A DNA stretch of 64,000 nucleotides from an uncultured Fibrobacter sp. GTDB taxonomy: Bacteria > Fibrobacterota > Fibrobacteria > Fibrobacterales > Fibrobacteraceae. The notes under the pieces are model-generated. The model made no database searches and was not told the DNA's origin. It worked only from the letters and a program-made list of their open reading frames with translations. Where the stretch lies: contig CAKUWY010000008.1 in the NCBI GenBank assembly GCA_934699585.1, positions 62,001 to 126,000 on the forward strand. Reading direction: 5' to 3'. Of the stretch, positions 35,001 to 42,483 are shown in pieces. The position numbers were made by a program, and so were the translations under genes. Positions within the stretch are counted from its first letter, which is position 1. Each line of letters opens with the position of its first letter.

Positions 35001-35942
35001 GCCACCACTACCGGTAGCAGCACCCGGGAACGGAGAAATCGCCGTCGGGTGGTTGTGGGTTTCGACCTTCATGAGGATGTCGACTTCTTCGTTGTGGAAG
35101 TCGTACTTGTTGTTGCGCGGGTCGGCGTAGTAGCGGCCAGCGACAGCGCCCTTCATCACGGCGGCGTTGTCCTTGTAGGCGCTGAAGATGTTGGAATTGT
35201 GGAGCTGGTAGGTGTTCTTGATCATCTGGAACAGGGACTTGTCCTGCTTCACGCCGTCGATGGTCCATTCGGCACCGAACACCTTGTGGCGGCAGTGTTC
35301 CGAGTTGGCCTGAGCGAACATGTAGAGCTCCACGTCGGTGGGGTTGCGCTTGAGTTCGGTAAAGTTCTTCACCAAGTAATCGATTTCGTCCGGAGAAAGA
35401 GCGAGGCCCATTTCTTTATCTGCTTTTACGAGGGCGTCGCGGCCTTCGGTAAGCACCGGAATCACGTTCAGCGGACGCGGTTCTTCCTTGCTGAAGAGAA
35501 CTTCCAAGGAGGCGGTGTCGGCGAAAACGGCCTGGGTCATGCGGTCGTGAATCTTGGCCGAGATTTTTTCGCAGGCACCAGCCGGTGCAGCACCTTCAAA
35601 CTTCACATAGTAAGCGATGGCGCGTTCGATGCGCTTAATGGCCGGGAGGCCGCAGATGTGAGCGATATCGGTAGCCTTGGAACTCCACGGGCTGATGGTA
35701 CCCGGACGCGGGCACACCACGAAGAGTTCGCCTTCGAGAGCCTTGGGTTCGCGGGCCGGACCGTAGTGCAGCACCTTCTTCAATGTTTCAGTTTCCGCAT
35801 CGGAAAGTTCAGCGGACAGGTCCACCACGTGCAGGAATTCAGCGTAAACGGAAGCGACAGAAAGGCCTGCGCTCTTGAAATCGGAAGAAAGTTTCTGGAG
35901 ACGGAAATCCGACAGAGCCGGCGTACCACGAAGAATAAGCAT
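32058..35942 (-). CDS. purL: Phosphoribosylformylglycinamidine synthase, large single-chain form
   Basis: PurL converts FGAR to FGAM with glutamine and ATP in de novo purine synthesis. At 1294 residues it is the large form that carries the PurS-like, synthetase and glutaminase parts on one chain. Landmarks are MFAQANSEHCRHKVFGAEW near residue 210, KVETHNHPTAISPFPGAATG near 295, the two AIRS-type halves, and a C-terminal class I glutaminase domain with nucleophile Cys1131 in TLGVCNGCQMVSNL, plus HGEGRAEF and MMPHPERVFR. Codon bias is strong, and this gives a 1208-codon open frame on the other strand that is a shadow. It is a single gene with a terminator; heptamer repeats begin 45 bases upstream of its start. 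Confidence 0.96.
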   Translation of the reverse strand: MLILRGTPALSDFRLQKLSSDFKSAGLSVASVYAEFLHVVDLSAELSDAETETLKKVLHYGPAREPKALEGELFVVCPRPGTISPWSSKATDIAHICGLPAIKRIERAIAYYVKFEGAAPAGACEKISAKIHDRMTQAVFADTASLEVLFSKEEPRPLNVIPVLTEGRDALVKADKEMGLALSPDEIDYLVKNFTELKRNPTDVELYMFAQANSEHCRHKVFGAEWTIDGVKQDKSLFQMIKNTYQLHNSNIFSAYKDNAAVMKGAVAGRYYADPRNNKYDFHNEEVDILMKVETHNHPTAISPFPGAATGSGGEIRDEGATGKGSKPKAGLTGFSVSNLKLPGAVQPWEKDFGSPSRIASALDIMIEGPLGGAAFNNEYGRPNILGYFRTFEQEVDAQNGKEVRGYHKPIMLAGGLGNIKHEHIEKGHIDPGDHLIVLGGPAMLIGLGGGAASSVQNGAGNESLDFASVQRENPEMERRCQEVIDRCWAMDEENPITFIHDVGAGGLSNAFPELVNDGGLGGKFELRNVPNDEPGMSPFEIWSNESQERYVIAIAGDKLDVFDAICKRERCPYAVVGEAIPEKHLTLTDKHFGTTPIDMPLGVLLGKPPRMIRNEKSQKRPLNSTVVPADASIKDVAHRVLANPTVADKTFLISIGDRSVTGMICRDQMVGPWQVPVADCAVTSATLDTYEGEVMSMGERAPIALISPAAAARMTVAESLTNMAAACVPDMGRVNLSANWMATPNYEGDGADLYEAVKSIGMELCPELGITIPVGKDSMSMSTVWQDDKGSHRVTAPISLVISAFAPCADVRKTLTPQLLQCKDSTLVLVDLARGKNRMGASIAAQVYCNLGDKAPDVDSAKELRAFFETIQKLNAAGKIMAYHDKSDGGLYTTLAEMAFAGHVGVTVKADALKGSLIDALFNEELGAVLQVKNADFAAVRDVFAAAGLGDTVSEIATLNDTYNLVIGDYAEGLSDLRAIWSDTTRRIAALRDNPDCAESEYKLKLEQDNPGITPKVTFDVAASAKVVKDYASRPKMAILREQGVNGELEMAAAFQKAGFESIDVHMTDILEGRVSLKDFNGLVACGGFSYGDVLGAGEGWAKSILFNPKARAEFEAYFNRKDTFTLGVCNGCQMVSNLKDLIPGAKHWPRFVQNLSERFEARFCTLKVEDTTAVLLKGMAGSVLPIAVAHGEGRAEFASRVAAEECLKTGLVALRYVDGKHEYTERYPLNPNGSPFGINGLCSEDGRALVMMPHPERVFRTCQYSWHPADWGEDGPWMQLFRNGRIFVAEKG

Positions 35943-35986
35943 TATAAACCTCGGTTTGTTTTTTACGAGGGGAAAGATAGAAAAGT

Positions 35987-36112
35987 GGTATGAGGTATGA
36001 GGTCGCTTGTTTCACTCGCTTTGAGTTATGAGCTTTTATAATCGCGCCTTCGGCGCCATATTTTAACTCAATGCTCAGACCTCAAAGCCTTGCCTAGGCA
36101 AGGCACGCTCAT
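35987..36112. repeat. Composite heptamer/hairpin repeat upstream of purL
   Basis: GGTATGA occurs twice in tandem (35987-36000), followed by GGTC, X = GCTTGTTTCACTCGC (36005-36019) and TTTGAGTTATGAG. A perfect hairpin GCGCC-TTC-GGCGC is at 36044-36056, and an 18-bp perfect palindrome, GCCTTGCC-TA-GGCAAGGC, is at 36087-36104, flanked by CTCAAA (TTTGAG on the minus strand). The middle section aligns with that of 17275-17301 (TATGAG, T-rich, CGCGCCTT-GGCG), so the two loci are homologous composite elements. Confidence 0.72.
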
Positions 36113-36114
36113 AA

Positions 36115-36144
36115 CATAAAAAACGGCCCGCGGGCGGGTCGTTT
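36115..36144 (-). terminator. Rho-independent terminator after the 36.2-37.3 kb gene pair
   Basis: On the minus strand AAACGACCCG pairs with CGGGCCGTTT (one mismatch, 4-nt loop), followed by TTTATG within a TTTTTT run. It lies about 56 bases after the last stop. Confidence 0.78.
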
Positions 36145-36199
36145 GGTGTTATTTTGTAACTCGTTGAGAGTCAAGAAGATACCCTCGCTTGGGCGACAA

Positions 36200-36694
36200 C
36201 TATTCCTCGCCTTCTTCTTCGCCATCCTCATCTTCAGCAACGGCGGCAGCGATAGTTGCATTGCCAAGCAAAGCACCGACGTCAATGGACTTGAGGCCGG
36301 CAAGGGTCTTCAGGTCGGTCTTCTTGTCCACATCCACCTTATCGAAGGTCGTGACGATGTAGTAGGCCGCAGTCGGTTCAAAGCGACGGGTCTTCTGGGA
36401 AATGCTATTGGAACCCTTGGTAGCCGGAAAATACTTGCCTTCCAGCTTAGCCATGTCCTGGGAAGTCTTTGCCCCCTGCACAGCATCGCAGGTCAGTGCC
36501 CACAACATCTTGGTGGTGCCAGCGGTAGAGTTCACGTACTCGATAATCTTGCTGGAGCCCTTGAAGCTGTTGCCCGTAGTCTTGTTGTAATGCTCCGTCG
36601 CCTGAGTCACGTAGTTCCCCTTCTGCATAAAGAGCATGGCGGCAATGGCCACCACCAGGACCGTCAAAACGATTGCAATGTTCTTGATATTCAT
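36200..36694 (-). CDS. Single-span membrane-anchored protein, unknown
   Basis: This 164-residue protein has one N-terminal hydrophobic helix (residues about 7-23), then a polar domain and a strongly acidic tail (AEDEDGEEEGEE). The segment following the helix, QKGNYVTQA, resembles LKGNYNDQA at the same place in the upstream neighbour, so the two are probably distant paralogues. The soluble part would be periplasmic. No known domain recognised. It is the second gene of a two-gene unit, 11 bases after the first, with a terminator downstream. Confidence 0.65.
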   Translation of the reverse strand: MNIKNIAIVLTVLVVAIAAMLFMQKGNYVTQATEHYNKTTGNSFKGSSKIIEYVNSTAGTTKMLWALTCDAVQGAKTSQDMAKLEGKYFPATKGSNSISQKTRRFEPTAAYYIVTTFDKVDVDKKTDLKTLAGLKSIDVGALLGNATIAAAVAEDEDGEEEGEE

Positions 36695-36705
36695 CCTAAA
36701 TCTCC

Positions 36706-37263
36706 TTATTCAAAGTGGAAAGCCGCAGGAGCTTCCAGTTTAAAGGCTTCGTCCATGTTGTATTCCACCAGGGCCTTGTAATCGCTGTCCTTGAGCTTGC
36801 CCTTTACAAAGGTAAAGCTGAGGGTGCAATTCTTGCCGCAAGCCACTTCTTTTACGCCGCCCTCGTCCTTCAGCAGGAACTTGTCGGCAAGGCCGCCCTT
36901 TTCGTTAATATCGTTCTGGACCTTGTCCGGGATACCTGCAGCAGTGTACATGTAAGAAAGCTGTTTCAGGCGGGCATCCTTGTCGCCCTCGATGGCTTTG
37001 ACGGCGGCATCGAAACTGGCCTCGGACTTGTCGCCGGTAAGGGTCGCATACACCAGCTTCCAGGCCATGCCGTACTGGTCCATAGATTTCCACTGTTCCT
37101 GAAGCATTCCGTTGGCCTTTTCCTGGTAGGCACCCACCTGCTCCTTAACAGAAGCCTGGGCCTGATCGTTATAGTTTCCCTTGAGAATCATCATGACCAC
37201 AATGAGGACCACGATAAGGACCGCATCCACAATGGCCAGAATCTTGAATTTTTGATTGTTCAT
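36706..37263 (-). CDS. Single-span membrane-anchored protein, unknown
   Basis: This 185-residue protein has an N-terminal hydrophobic helix (residues about 7-27), then a helical region (KEQVGAYQEKANGMLQEQWKSMDQYGMAWKLVYATLTGD) and a beta-rich C-terminal part with two Cys in ACGKNCTLSFTFVKG that could form a disulfide in the periplasm. It is paired with the gene at 36200-36694, which shares the anchor plus KGNY layout. Function not recognised. Confidence 0.65.
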   Translation of the reverse strand: MNNQKFKILAIVDAVLIVVLIVVMMILKGNYNDQAQASVKEQVGAYQEKANGMLQEQWKSMDQYGMAWKLVYATLTGDKSEASFDAAVKAIEGDKDARLKQLSYMYTAAGIPDKVQNDINEKGGLADKFLLKDEGGVKEVACGKNCTLSFTFVKGKLKDSDYKALVEYNMDEAFKLEAPAAFHFE

Positions 37264-37432
37264 ATAAAATCCTTCTTGATAGAACGGTTTTATTAGAATT
37301 TAATTCTTAATTTGCAAAAAAGAAGATTTTTTTTGAAAAAAAAGCCAAAAATCGGACTATTTCCCGTAAAAAAAAGGAAATCTCCCCCAAAACGAGCAAT
37401 TTTGCAGGGAGAACCTTTTTATATTGGGGGCG

Positions 37433-37936
37433 ATGGCAAACGAATCCGAAAAGACAAAAATTCCCTCCCAGATCATCTTCGAGAACCTGAAGGAACTCCT
37501 GCGGGCCAAGAACACCGCCCACGAGTCCATGTTCAAGTTCCACTGGAAAAAGATGTGGCCCTTCAGCCTCATCTGGCCCCAAGTGGACTACGAGCGCATC
37601 GTGCGGCTCATGAGCGAAATCCGCAAGAACGCCATCATCCAGAAAAACCTGGTTTTGCAGGCAAAAAATGTCGCCAAAGAGTTCGAAAAAGAATTCCTGG
37701 ATGCACTCCCCGCCTACCTGGACGCCCTGGATATTTCTTGCCAAAAGCTCTCCGCCGCCGCCCAATGGAAACAGGACATGCTCCTAAAACGCATCCACAA
37801 AGACGTGAAATTTCGCCGGGATGTCTCGGAATACAACCGCATTCTTAAGGAATACGAAGAAGCTCAGGGAAACCTGGTACGAGCAGGAGCCTTTGTACAA
37901 GTCGGCTGGGGGAAAGTGGTTCAAAATCTAAACTAG
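37433..37936 (+). CDS. Unknown helical protein
   Basis: From ATG 37433 the product is 167 residues. It is highly charged and helical, with Lys/Glu-rich coiled-coil-like stretches (IVRLMSEIRKNAIIQKNLVLQAKNVAKEFEKEFLD and EYNRILKEYEEAQGNLV), and has no signal peptide. A GGGGG run precedes the start by 3-4 bases. I do not recognise a family. It is the gene just before the glycan cluster, 38 bases from the first glycosyltransferase, with a hairpin between them. Confidence 0.6.
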   Translation: MANESEKTKIPSQIIFENLKELLRAKNTAHESMFKFHWKKMWPFSLIWPQVDYERIVRLMSEIRKNAIIQKNLVLQAKNVAKEFEKEFLDALPAYLDALDISCQKLSAAAQWKQDMLLKRIHKDVKFRRDVSEYNRILKEYEEAQGNLVRAGAFVQVGWGKVVQNLN

Positions 37937-37940
37937 TAGA

Positions 37941-37974
37941 AAGGAGGTGCCCGCCTTGCGGGCATAACATTTCA
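37941..37974 (+). promoter_or_regulatory. Shine-Dalgarno separated from its start codon by a hairpin
   Basis: A full-length AAGGAGGT (37941-37948) is directly followed by the perfect hairpin GCCCGC-CTT-GCGGGC (37949-37963), then 11 bases to the ATG of the glycosyltransferase at 37975. In linear sequence the spacing is 26 bases, too long for initiation; with the hairpin folded it is 11. Confidence 0.75.
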
Positions 37975-38934
37975 ATGCCTGAAATCAGTGTCATCATTCC
38001 GGTCTACAATACGGAGCAGTTCCTTGGAAATTGCTTGAGTAGCGTGTTGGCACAGACTTTTACCGACTTTGAATTGATTGTTGTCAATGACGGTTCCACA
38101 GACAAAAGTGCCGCTATCATCGGAGAATTTGCAAAGAAAGATTCGCGCATCGTCCCCCTACAGCAAGAAAACAAGGGCCTTTCAGAAGCGCGTAACACGG
38201 GGATTAAAGCCGCTCGCGGAAACTGGATTACATTTGTAGACAGCGACGACATGCTGGCCCCTGTTTTTCTACAAAAACTTCTGAACGAAGCAAAGCAGAA
38301 CAACGCAAGTATCGCCTGCAGCGACAAGCAACTTTTCTGGAAAGAATCCGAAATTGACAACAGAAATGCAGTAACGTCACAAGCGATTGTACTCTCCCCC
38401 GAAAAAGCGTTGCAACGGGCTCTCTACCAAAAAGAAGGTCCCGATTATTCCGCTTGGAGCAAGCTCTACGACGCTAAAATTTGGCAAAAACGCAGATTCA
38501 CGCAAGGAACCTTTTTCGAAGACATGGACTGCATTCCGCAAGTACTCTTGGAAGCTAAAAAAATTGCATTCGTTCCCGAGCCGCTTTACTTGAACCGCAG
38601 GCACAACACGAGTATCCTTGCAACCGCCTACAACCGCAAGAAAGCGGAACTGCTGGACATCGCCGAAAGAATCTGTTCCCTTGTAAAAAACAAGGGAACA
38701 GATCTCGAGCGGGCTGCCCACAGCAATCTTTTTAGCGCGAGCTGCAGTATCCTAATGCGCACACCCGACACCGACGAATTCAAGGATTTTAGGACTCGGG
38801 CCTGGAAACACATCAAGGAATACCGTCAAGAAACTCTTTTTAACGCCAACAGCCGCACACGCAACAAGGTGGCCGCCCTGATTTCTTTTGGAGGTCGCTC
38901 TTTCTTCGAAAAAGCGTTACGGAGGTTCGGATGA
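37975..38934 (+). CDS. Family 2 glycosyltransferase
   Basis: This 319-residue GT-A enzyme begins PEISVIIPVYNTEQFLGNCL, with VNDGSTDKS at residues 38-46, the nucleotide site. The metal motif VDSDD lies at 88-92, and a later EDMDC acceptor-side acid motif (FFEDMDCIPQVL) is also present. It transfers a sugar from a nucleotide donor during surface-polysaccharide synthesis. It is first in the rightward pair at the left end of the glycan cluster and overlaps the next gene by 4 bases (ATGA). Its leader carries a hairpin between Shine-Dalgarno and ATG. Donor and acceptor cannot be deduced. Confidence 0.88.
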   Translation: MPEISVIIPVYNTEQFLGNCLSSVLAQTFTDFELIVVNDGSTDKSAAIIGEFAKKDSRIVPLQQENKGLSEARNTGIKAARGNWITFVDSDDMLAPVFLQKLLNEAKQNNASIACSDKQLFWKESEIDNRNAVTSQAIVLSPEKALQRALYQKEGPDYSAWSKLYDAKIWQKRRFTQGTFFEDMDCIPQVLLEAKKIAFVPEPLYLNRRHNTSILATAYNRKKAELLDIAERICSLVKNKGTDLERAAHSNLFSASCSILMRTPDTDEFKDFRTRAWKHIKEYRQETLFNANSRTRNKVAALISFGGRSFFEKALRRFG

Positions 38935-39683
38935 TTCCCAAGAAACTTCATTACTGCTGGTTTTCGGGCGAACCATTCCCCGAAAGCACCTTGCGTTGCA
39001 TTGACAGTTGGCACAAGTTTTTACCCGACTTTGAATGGGTCAAGTGGGACGCCGAAAAGGCACTTGCTACAAAGATTTCATGGGTACAACAGGCCATCGA
39101 ACAAAAACGCTGGGCTTTTGCCGCCGACGCCGTGAGACTCTACGCTCTATACACCGAAGGTGGAATTTACCTCGATAGCGACGTCGAAATTCTACGTTCA
39201 TTTGAGCCGCTGCTGCAACAGCCCTATTTTTTCGGATTCGAAAACGGCTCACAGCGAATCGAAGCGGCCACCATGGGCTGCGAAGCGGGCTTTGGCCCCA
39301 TCAAGACAGCTCTTGATTACTACAGGGCGGAAAGCTTCAGCTATTCCGAAAAAGAGGTAGACCAGATGGTGCTCCCGAACATTCTGCGCGAGTCGTTCAA
39401 GAATTTCAATGACCTGCAAATCATGCCCGAAAGCGTATTTTCGCCCAAGAGCTTTATCGACGGAAAAATTCGCAGCACCGCAGAAACCTACTGCATCCAC
39501 CACTTCAGCAGCAGCTGGCGACCGAAATCAATCCGCAGGGGTATTGAGCGCAGGCAGGCGCTGTTTGCAAAGCTTCCGCAACCGTTTGCCAAGACGCTCG
39601 CGTTACCGCTTGCGCTATGGACGAACCTTACGACCCTCGGAGTCGCGGAAAGCCTAAAAAAGATTTTCAAGAAAATTCTTTAA
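38931..39683 (+). CDS. OCH1/Gly_transf_sug-type glycosyltransferase
   Basis: This 250-residue protein has the motif order of DXD-containing GT32-like enzymes: IPKKLHYCWFSGEPFPEST at the start, then WAFAADAVRLYALYTEGGIYLDSDVEILR with the DXD motif at residues 82-84. HHFSSSW lies near the C terminus. Such enzymes are frequent in capsule and LPS clusters. The ATG overlaps the previous GT2 stop by 4 bases. It converges on the minus-strand cluster with a 3-bp gap. Confidence 0.86.
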   Translation: MIPKKLHYCWFSGEPFPESTLRCIDSWHKFLPDFEWVKWDAEKALATKISWVQQAIEQKRWAFAADAVRLYALYTEGGIYLDSDVEILRSFEPLLQQPYFFGFENGSQRIEAATMGCEAGFGPIKTALDYYRAESFSYSEKEVDQMVLPNILRESFKNFNDLQIMPESVFSPKSFIDGKIRSTAETYCIHHFSSSWRPKSIRRGIERRQALFAKLPQPFAKTLALPLALWTNLTTLGVAESLKKIFKKIL

Positions 39684-39686
39684 GGA

Positions 39687-40631
39687 TTACCGTTTCAACA
39701 AGAAGCGCGGAATAAACAACTTCGGGAAACGTTTGAGGAACGGCAGCGAGAAAGACCAAAGTTCAGGCAATCTACGCAAAGCTTCCTTCTTGTCGGCATA
39801 GCACAGAGCCGAGAACCAGTGCGACATCCAGATGCGACGGGCTTTCTTGTAGAGCTTGTGCGAAGAATACTTGTCCAAGACCTTGAGCGTATTCTCGTAG
39901 AGCCAGTCCTTATGCCCCGAAATGTTCGTCGAATGGGTGCGGTAATAGCAGCACACCGTATTCAACACAGGCAGTGGCTCGTAGCGATATAGGAACATAA
40001 GCATCATCTGCAAGTCTTCGATGACGAATTCCTCGTTATAACCTCCCATGGCACGGAATGTTTCACAGTCTATCATTTCAGTACAACCGTGAAGTTCCTT
40101 GCGACCCAAAAACACATCTGCAAAAGTCACCTCGGGAACCGCAGATGTATACCGCGGATCGGGAGCACTGTCGAGATTTCCTTCGGCATCCATCCGAATC
40201 ACCTGGCCAAAGCAGACTGGCTTACTGCGGTTTGCCTCCATAAAGCTACTCTGAATCCTCAAACGGTCTTCGGGCATCACATCATCGGAAGCCAGCGAAC
40301 AGAAATACTTGCCCTTCGCCATGGAAAGAAGCTCATTCATGGTAGGAACGAGTCCCTTGTTCGGTCGATGGACAGAGGTAAAATGCAGTTCATTGCGCAG
40401 GCGTTCTAAAATTTCGGGAGACTTATCCGTACTGCCGTCATCGATAACGATGAGTTCAAAAGTGACACCTTTCTGTGCCATCACCGAACGGACCGCTTCT
40501 TCCACGAATTTTTCGTGATTATAGCTTGCCAAAAGCACCGATACAAGCGGTGGAAGTTCCCGCTGTTCCGTTTCGACCCCTTGGGCAAAGGCCTTCACAT
40601 AAACATTCTCGTCTATTTTTTCAGCAAACAT
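39687..40631 (-). CDS. Family 2 glycosyltransferase
   Basis: From ATG 40631 the product is 314 residues; a GTG at 40652 is an alternative start that overlaps the flippase gene. The GT-A core is LVSVLLASYNHEKFVEEAV, IVIDDGSTDKSPEIL and CSLASDDVMPEDRL (the D-x-D equivalent). Later come GCTEMIDCETFRAMGGYNEEFVIEDL and a basic C terminus (RFPKLFIPRFLLKR) that may touch the membrane. It is last in the seven-gene leftward cluster, directly after the Wzx-like flippase. Confidence 0.87.
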   Translation of the reverse strand: MFAEKIDENVYVKAFAQGVETEQRELPPLVSVLLASYNHEKFVEEAVRSVMAQKGVTFELIVIDDGSTDKSPEILERLRNELHFTSVHRPNKGLVPTMNELLSMAKGKYFCSLASDDVMPEDRLRIQSSFMEANRSKPVCFGQVIRMDAEGNLDSAPDPRYTSAVPEVTFADVFLGRKELHGCTEMIDCETFRAMGGYNEEFVIEDLQMMLMFLYRYEPLPVLNTVCCYYRTHSTNISGHKDWLYENTLKVLDKYSSHKLYKKARRIWMSHWFSALCYADKKEALRRLPELWSFSLPFLKRFPKLFIPRFLLKR

Positions 40632-40636
40632 ATTTG

Positions 40637-41905
40637 TTATGGTGTACTCCACTTAAGCCTCCGTACCACAACAACGAGTGCAATAAAAGTCACAAAATTT
40701 TCAATCGCATACGCAAACATCGGACCGTGCATTTCGAACAGGCGAATTCCTACGAAGGTTCCGCCCGCAAACAGCAGGTTCGCACCAACTTCAATTACAA
40801 GAAACAGTTTTGTCTCGCGACGTGCAATTAGGACCATCCCGAAGCACCATCCTCCCGAACGGAAAAAATCACCCAACAACTGAATAGGCATATAGTCTGC
40901 CGCAGGAGCATATGCCCCCGAAAGGAGAATTGCCACCACAAAAGTGCGCCCAAAATACAATCCAACACAGAATAAAAGTGTAAAGCACACCATACGAATA
41001 AAAATCGGGTAGAATTCCTTGCAAAAGTTTTCACGGGTCATACTAGGACCAATGTGCGGCAGAATGAGTACGCCAAGAATCGCCGAAAAAATAGAGGCAA
41101 AGAAATCCGAAATCTTGTAGACACCCTGCCATATACCCGCGGCGTTCCAGCCAAGTTCTGAACCTATAAGTGATCGCACAAACATAAGAACCATCGGGGC
41201 AATAATCATCGGTACAAGGCCCATTATGGCATACGACAGCCAAGGACCACGAATATCCAGAACGGATTCCCTGAACATTTTCATGTTAAAGCCAGCACGT
41301 GATGCAACACGGGCGGCAAAGATACCCGCGACAATCGACTGCGTCGCAATGATGCTCAATACCGAAAGGCGACCCGTGTATAAGAAGAACGCCACCCACA
41401 GCATCTGGAAAAGCGAGGCGGCAATCTGGATTAAAGCCCAGCGCTTTACGAGCCCGAGACCGTTCATTACCGCAGAACAAATGGTGACGATGTTGGCGGC
41501 AAGCATTCCCGGGAGCGCAAAGAGTATGGCCGCCTGGGCTAGGCGCGGATGTACCCCCGGCAGCAACTTTTCAAGCGGAGCCACAAAGCAGAAAATGGCG
41601 GCCAAGACACAGGTAATCACGGTCGCGAAAGTCGTGAGGCGAAACCCTCCGCGCCACACGCCGTGCAACTGCCTCAAGTTGTTCTTATTCTGCGCAGTAA
41701 GACTCACCCAGCCGTTCTGCATGGCAAGGCTTGATGTCGCCTGCCCAATGCTCATCCAGTTCATGAACTGTCCGACACACGCGAATGCAGCAGGCGGCAA
41801 GAAAACGGCAAGCAATTTATTGATGACAAAAGCGCGGAGCGTGTTGAAGATCGTCACCGAACCCGAGCAAAAAAACAGCTGCCATATTTTAGAGGAGCGA
41901 TCCAC
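40637..41905 (-). CDS. Wzx-type O-antigen / oligosaccharide flippase
   Basis: This 422-residue integral membrane protein has about 12 predicted hydrophobic helices and the polysaccharide-export (MATE-like) pattern. The N terminus contains FNTLRAFVINKLLAVFLPPAAFACVGQF and the C terminus RSGGWCFGMVLIARRETKLFLVIEVGANLLF, typical of WzxE-like translocases. It moves undecaprenyl-linked sugar units across the inner membrane. The start is GTG at 41905, three bases after the upstream stop, with AGGTGG ahead. No Wzy polymerase was recognised in the window. Confidence 0.86.
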   Translation of the reverse strand: MDRSSKIWQLFFCSGSVTIFNTLRAFVINKLLAVFLPPAAFACVGQFMNWMSIGQATSSLAMQNGWVSLTAQNKNNLRQLHGVWRGGFRLTTFATVITCVLAAIFCFVAPLEKLLPGVHPRLAQAAILFALPGMLAANIVTICSAVMNGLGLVKRWALIQIAASLFQMLWVAFFLYTGRLSVLSIIATQSIVAGIFAARVASRAGFNMKMFRESVLDIRGPWLSYAIMGLVPMIIAPMVLMFVRSLIGSELGWNAAGIWQGVYKISDFFASIFSAILGVLILPHIGPSMTRENFCKEFYPIFIRMVCFTLLFCVGLYFGRTFVVAILLSGAYAPAADYMPIQLLGDFFRSGGWCFGMVLIARRETKLFLVIEVGANLLFAGGTFVGIRLFEMHGPMFAYAIENFVTFIALVVVVRRLKWSTP

Positions 41906-41907
41906 CG

Positions 41908-42483
41908 TCAGCCACCTATCTCACATATTACACGCGCAGGCACACCGCCAATGACGACATTTGCCGGGAACTCGTCCGACACCACGGAACCTGCCGCGAC
42001 AACGGAATTCTTGCCGATGGTCGATCCCTTCAGAATCATCACGCGGTCACCAATCCAAACATTGTCTTCTACAACGACCTTCCCCGTCTTGGGTGTACCG
42101 CCAACGCGCTTTTCCGGGTCAATCTCATGAAAATCGCTATCGAGGACCGTCACCGAGGAGCCGACAAGCACGTTGTCGCCTATTTCAATGCCGGGACCTT
42201 CAGAAACGGCGGTAAAACGATTGCAAATCTGGCAGTTTTTGCCGATAACGATTTTAGAATCGGCGTTGCGCGGGTTCAAAAAATCGTACGAGGTCCAATA
42301 TTCAGCATCGGCGATGTAGCCGAAAATAGTACCTTCCCCGACCTTAATGCTGCCCTTCCCTTCGCAAAGCAGGGGCACAACGGAGCAAAACTTTCCTTCG
42401 GCTTTTGCGGTCGAGATACACTTATAGAAGCACACACGCGAGGTTCGCACCAACTTGCGGATGATTCTAGCAAACAAACTCAT
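41908..42483 (-). CDS. Left-handed beta-helix acyltransferase
   Basis: The 191-residue protein has hexapeptide repeats (IVIGKNCQICNRF, GIEIGDNVLVGSSVTVLD, VVVEDNVWIGDRVMILKGSTIGKNSVVAAGSVV, ending FPANVVIGGVPARVI). This is the trimeric WcaF/CapG-like acyltransferase fold, probably using acetyl-CoA. The His in DSDFHEIDPEKR matches the catalytic position of the family. In this cluster it could acetylate an amino sugar made by the neighbouring aminotransferase, or O-acetylate the polymer. The start lies inside the 3' end of the DegT gene (17-base overlap). Confidence 0.85.
   Translation of the reverse strand: MSLFARIIRKLVRTSRVCFYKCISTAKAEGKFCSVVPLLCEGKGSIKVGEGTIFGYIADAEYWTSYDFLNPRNADSKIVIGKNCQICNRFTAVSEGPGIEIGDNVLVGSSVTVLDSDFHEIDPEKRVGGTPKTGKVVVEDNVWIGDRVMILKGSTIGKNSVVAAGSVVSDEFPANVVIGGVPARVICEIGG

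Noticed and set aside
32367..35993. A 1208-codon open frame antisense to purL
   Set aside because: It is explained by strong codon bias in purL; the translation has no recognisable domain and purL is complete with all motifs.
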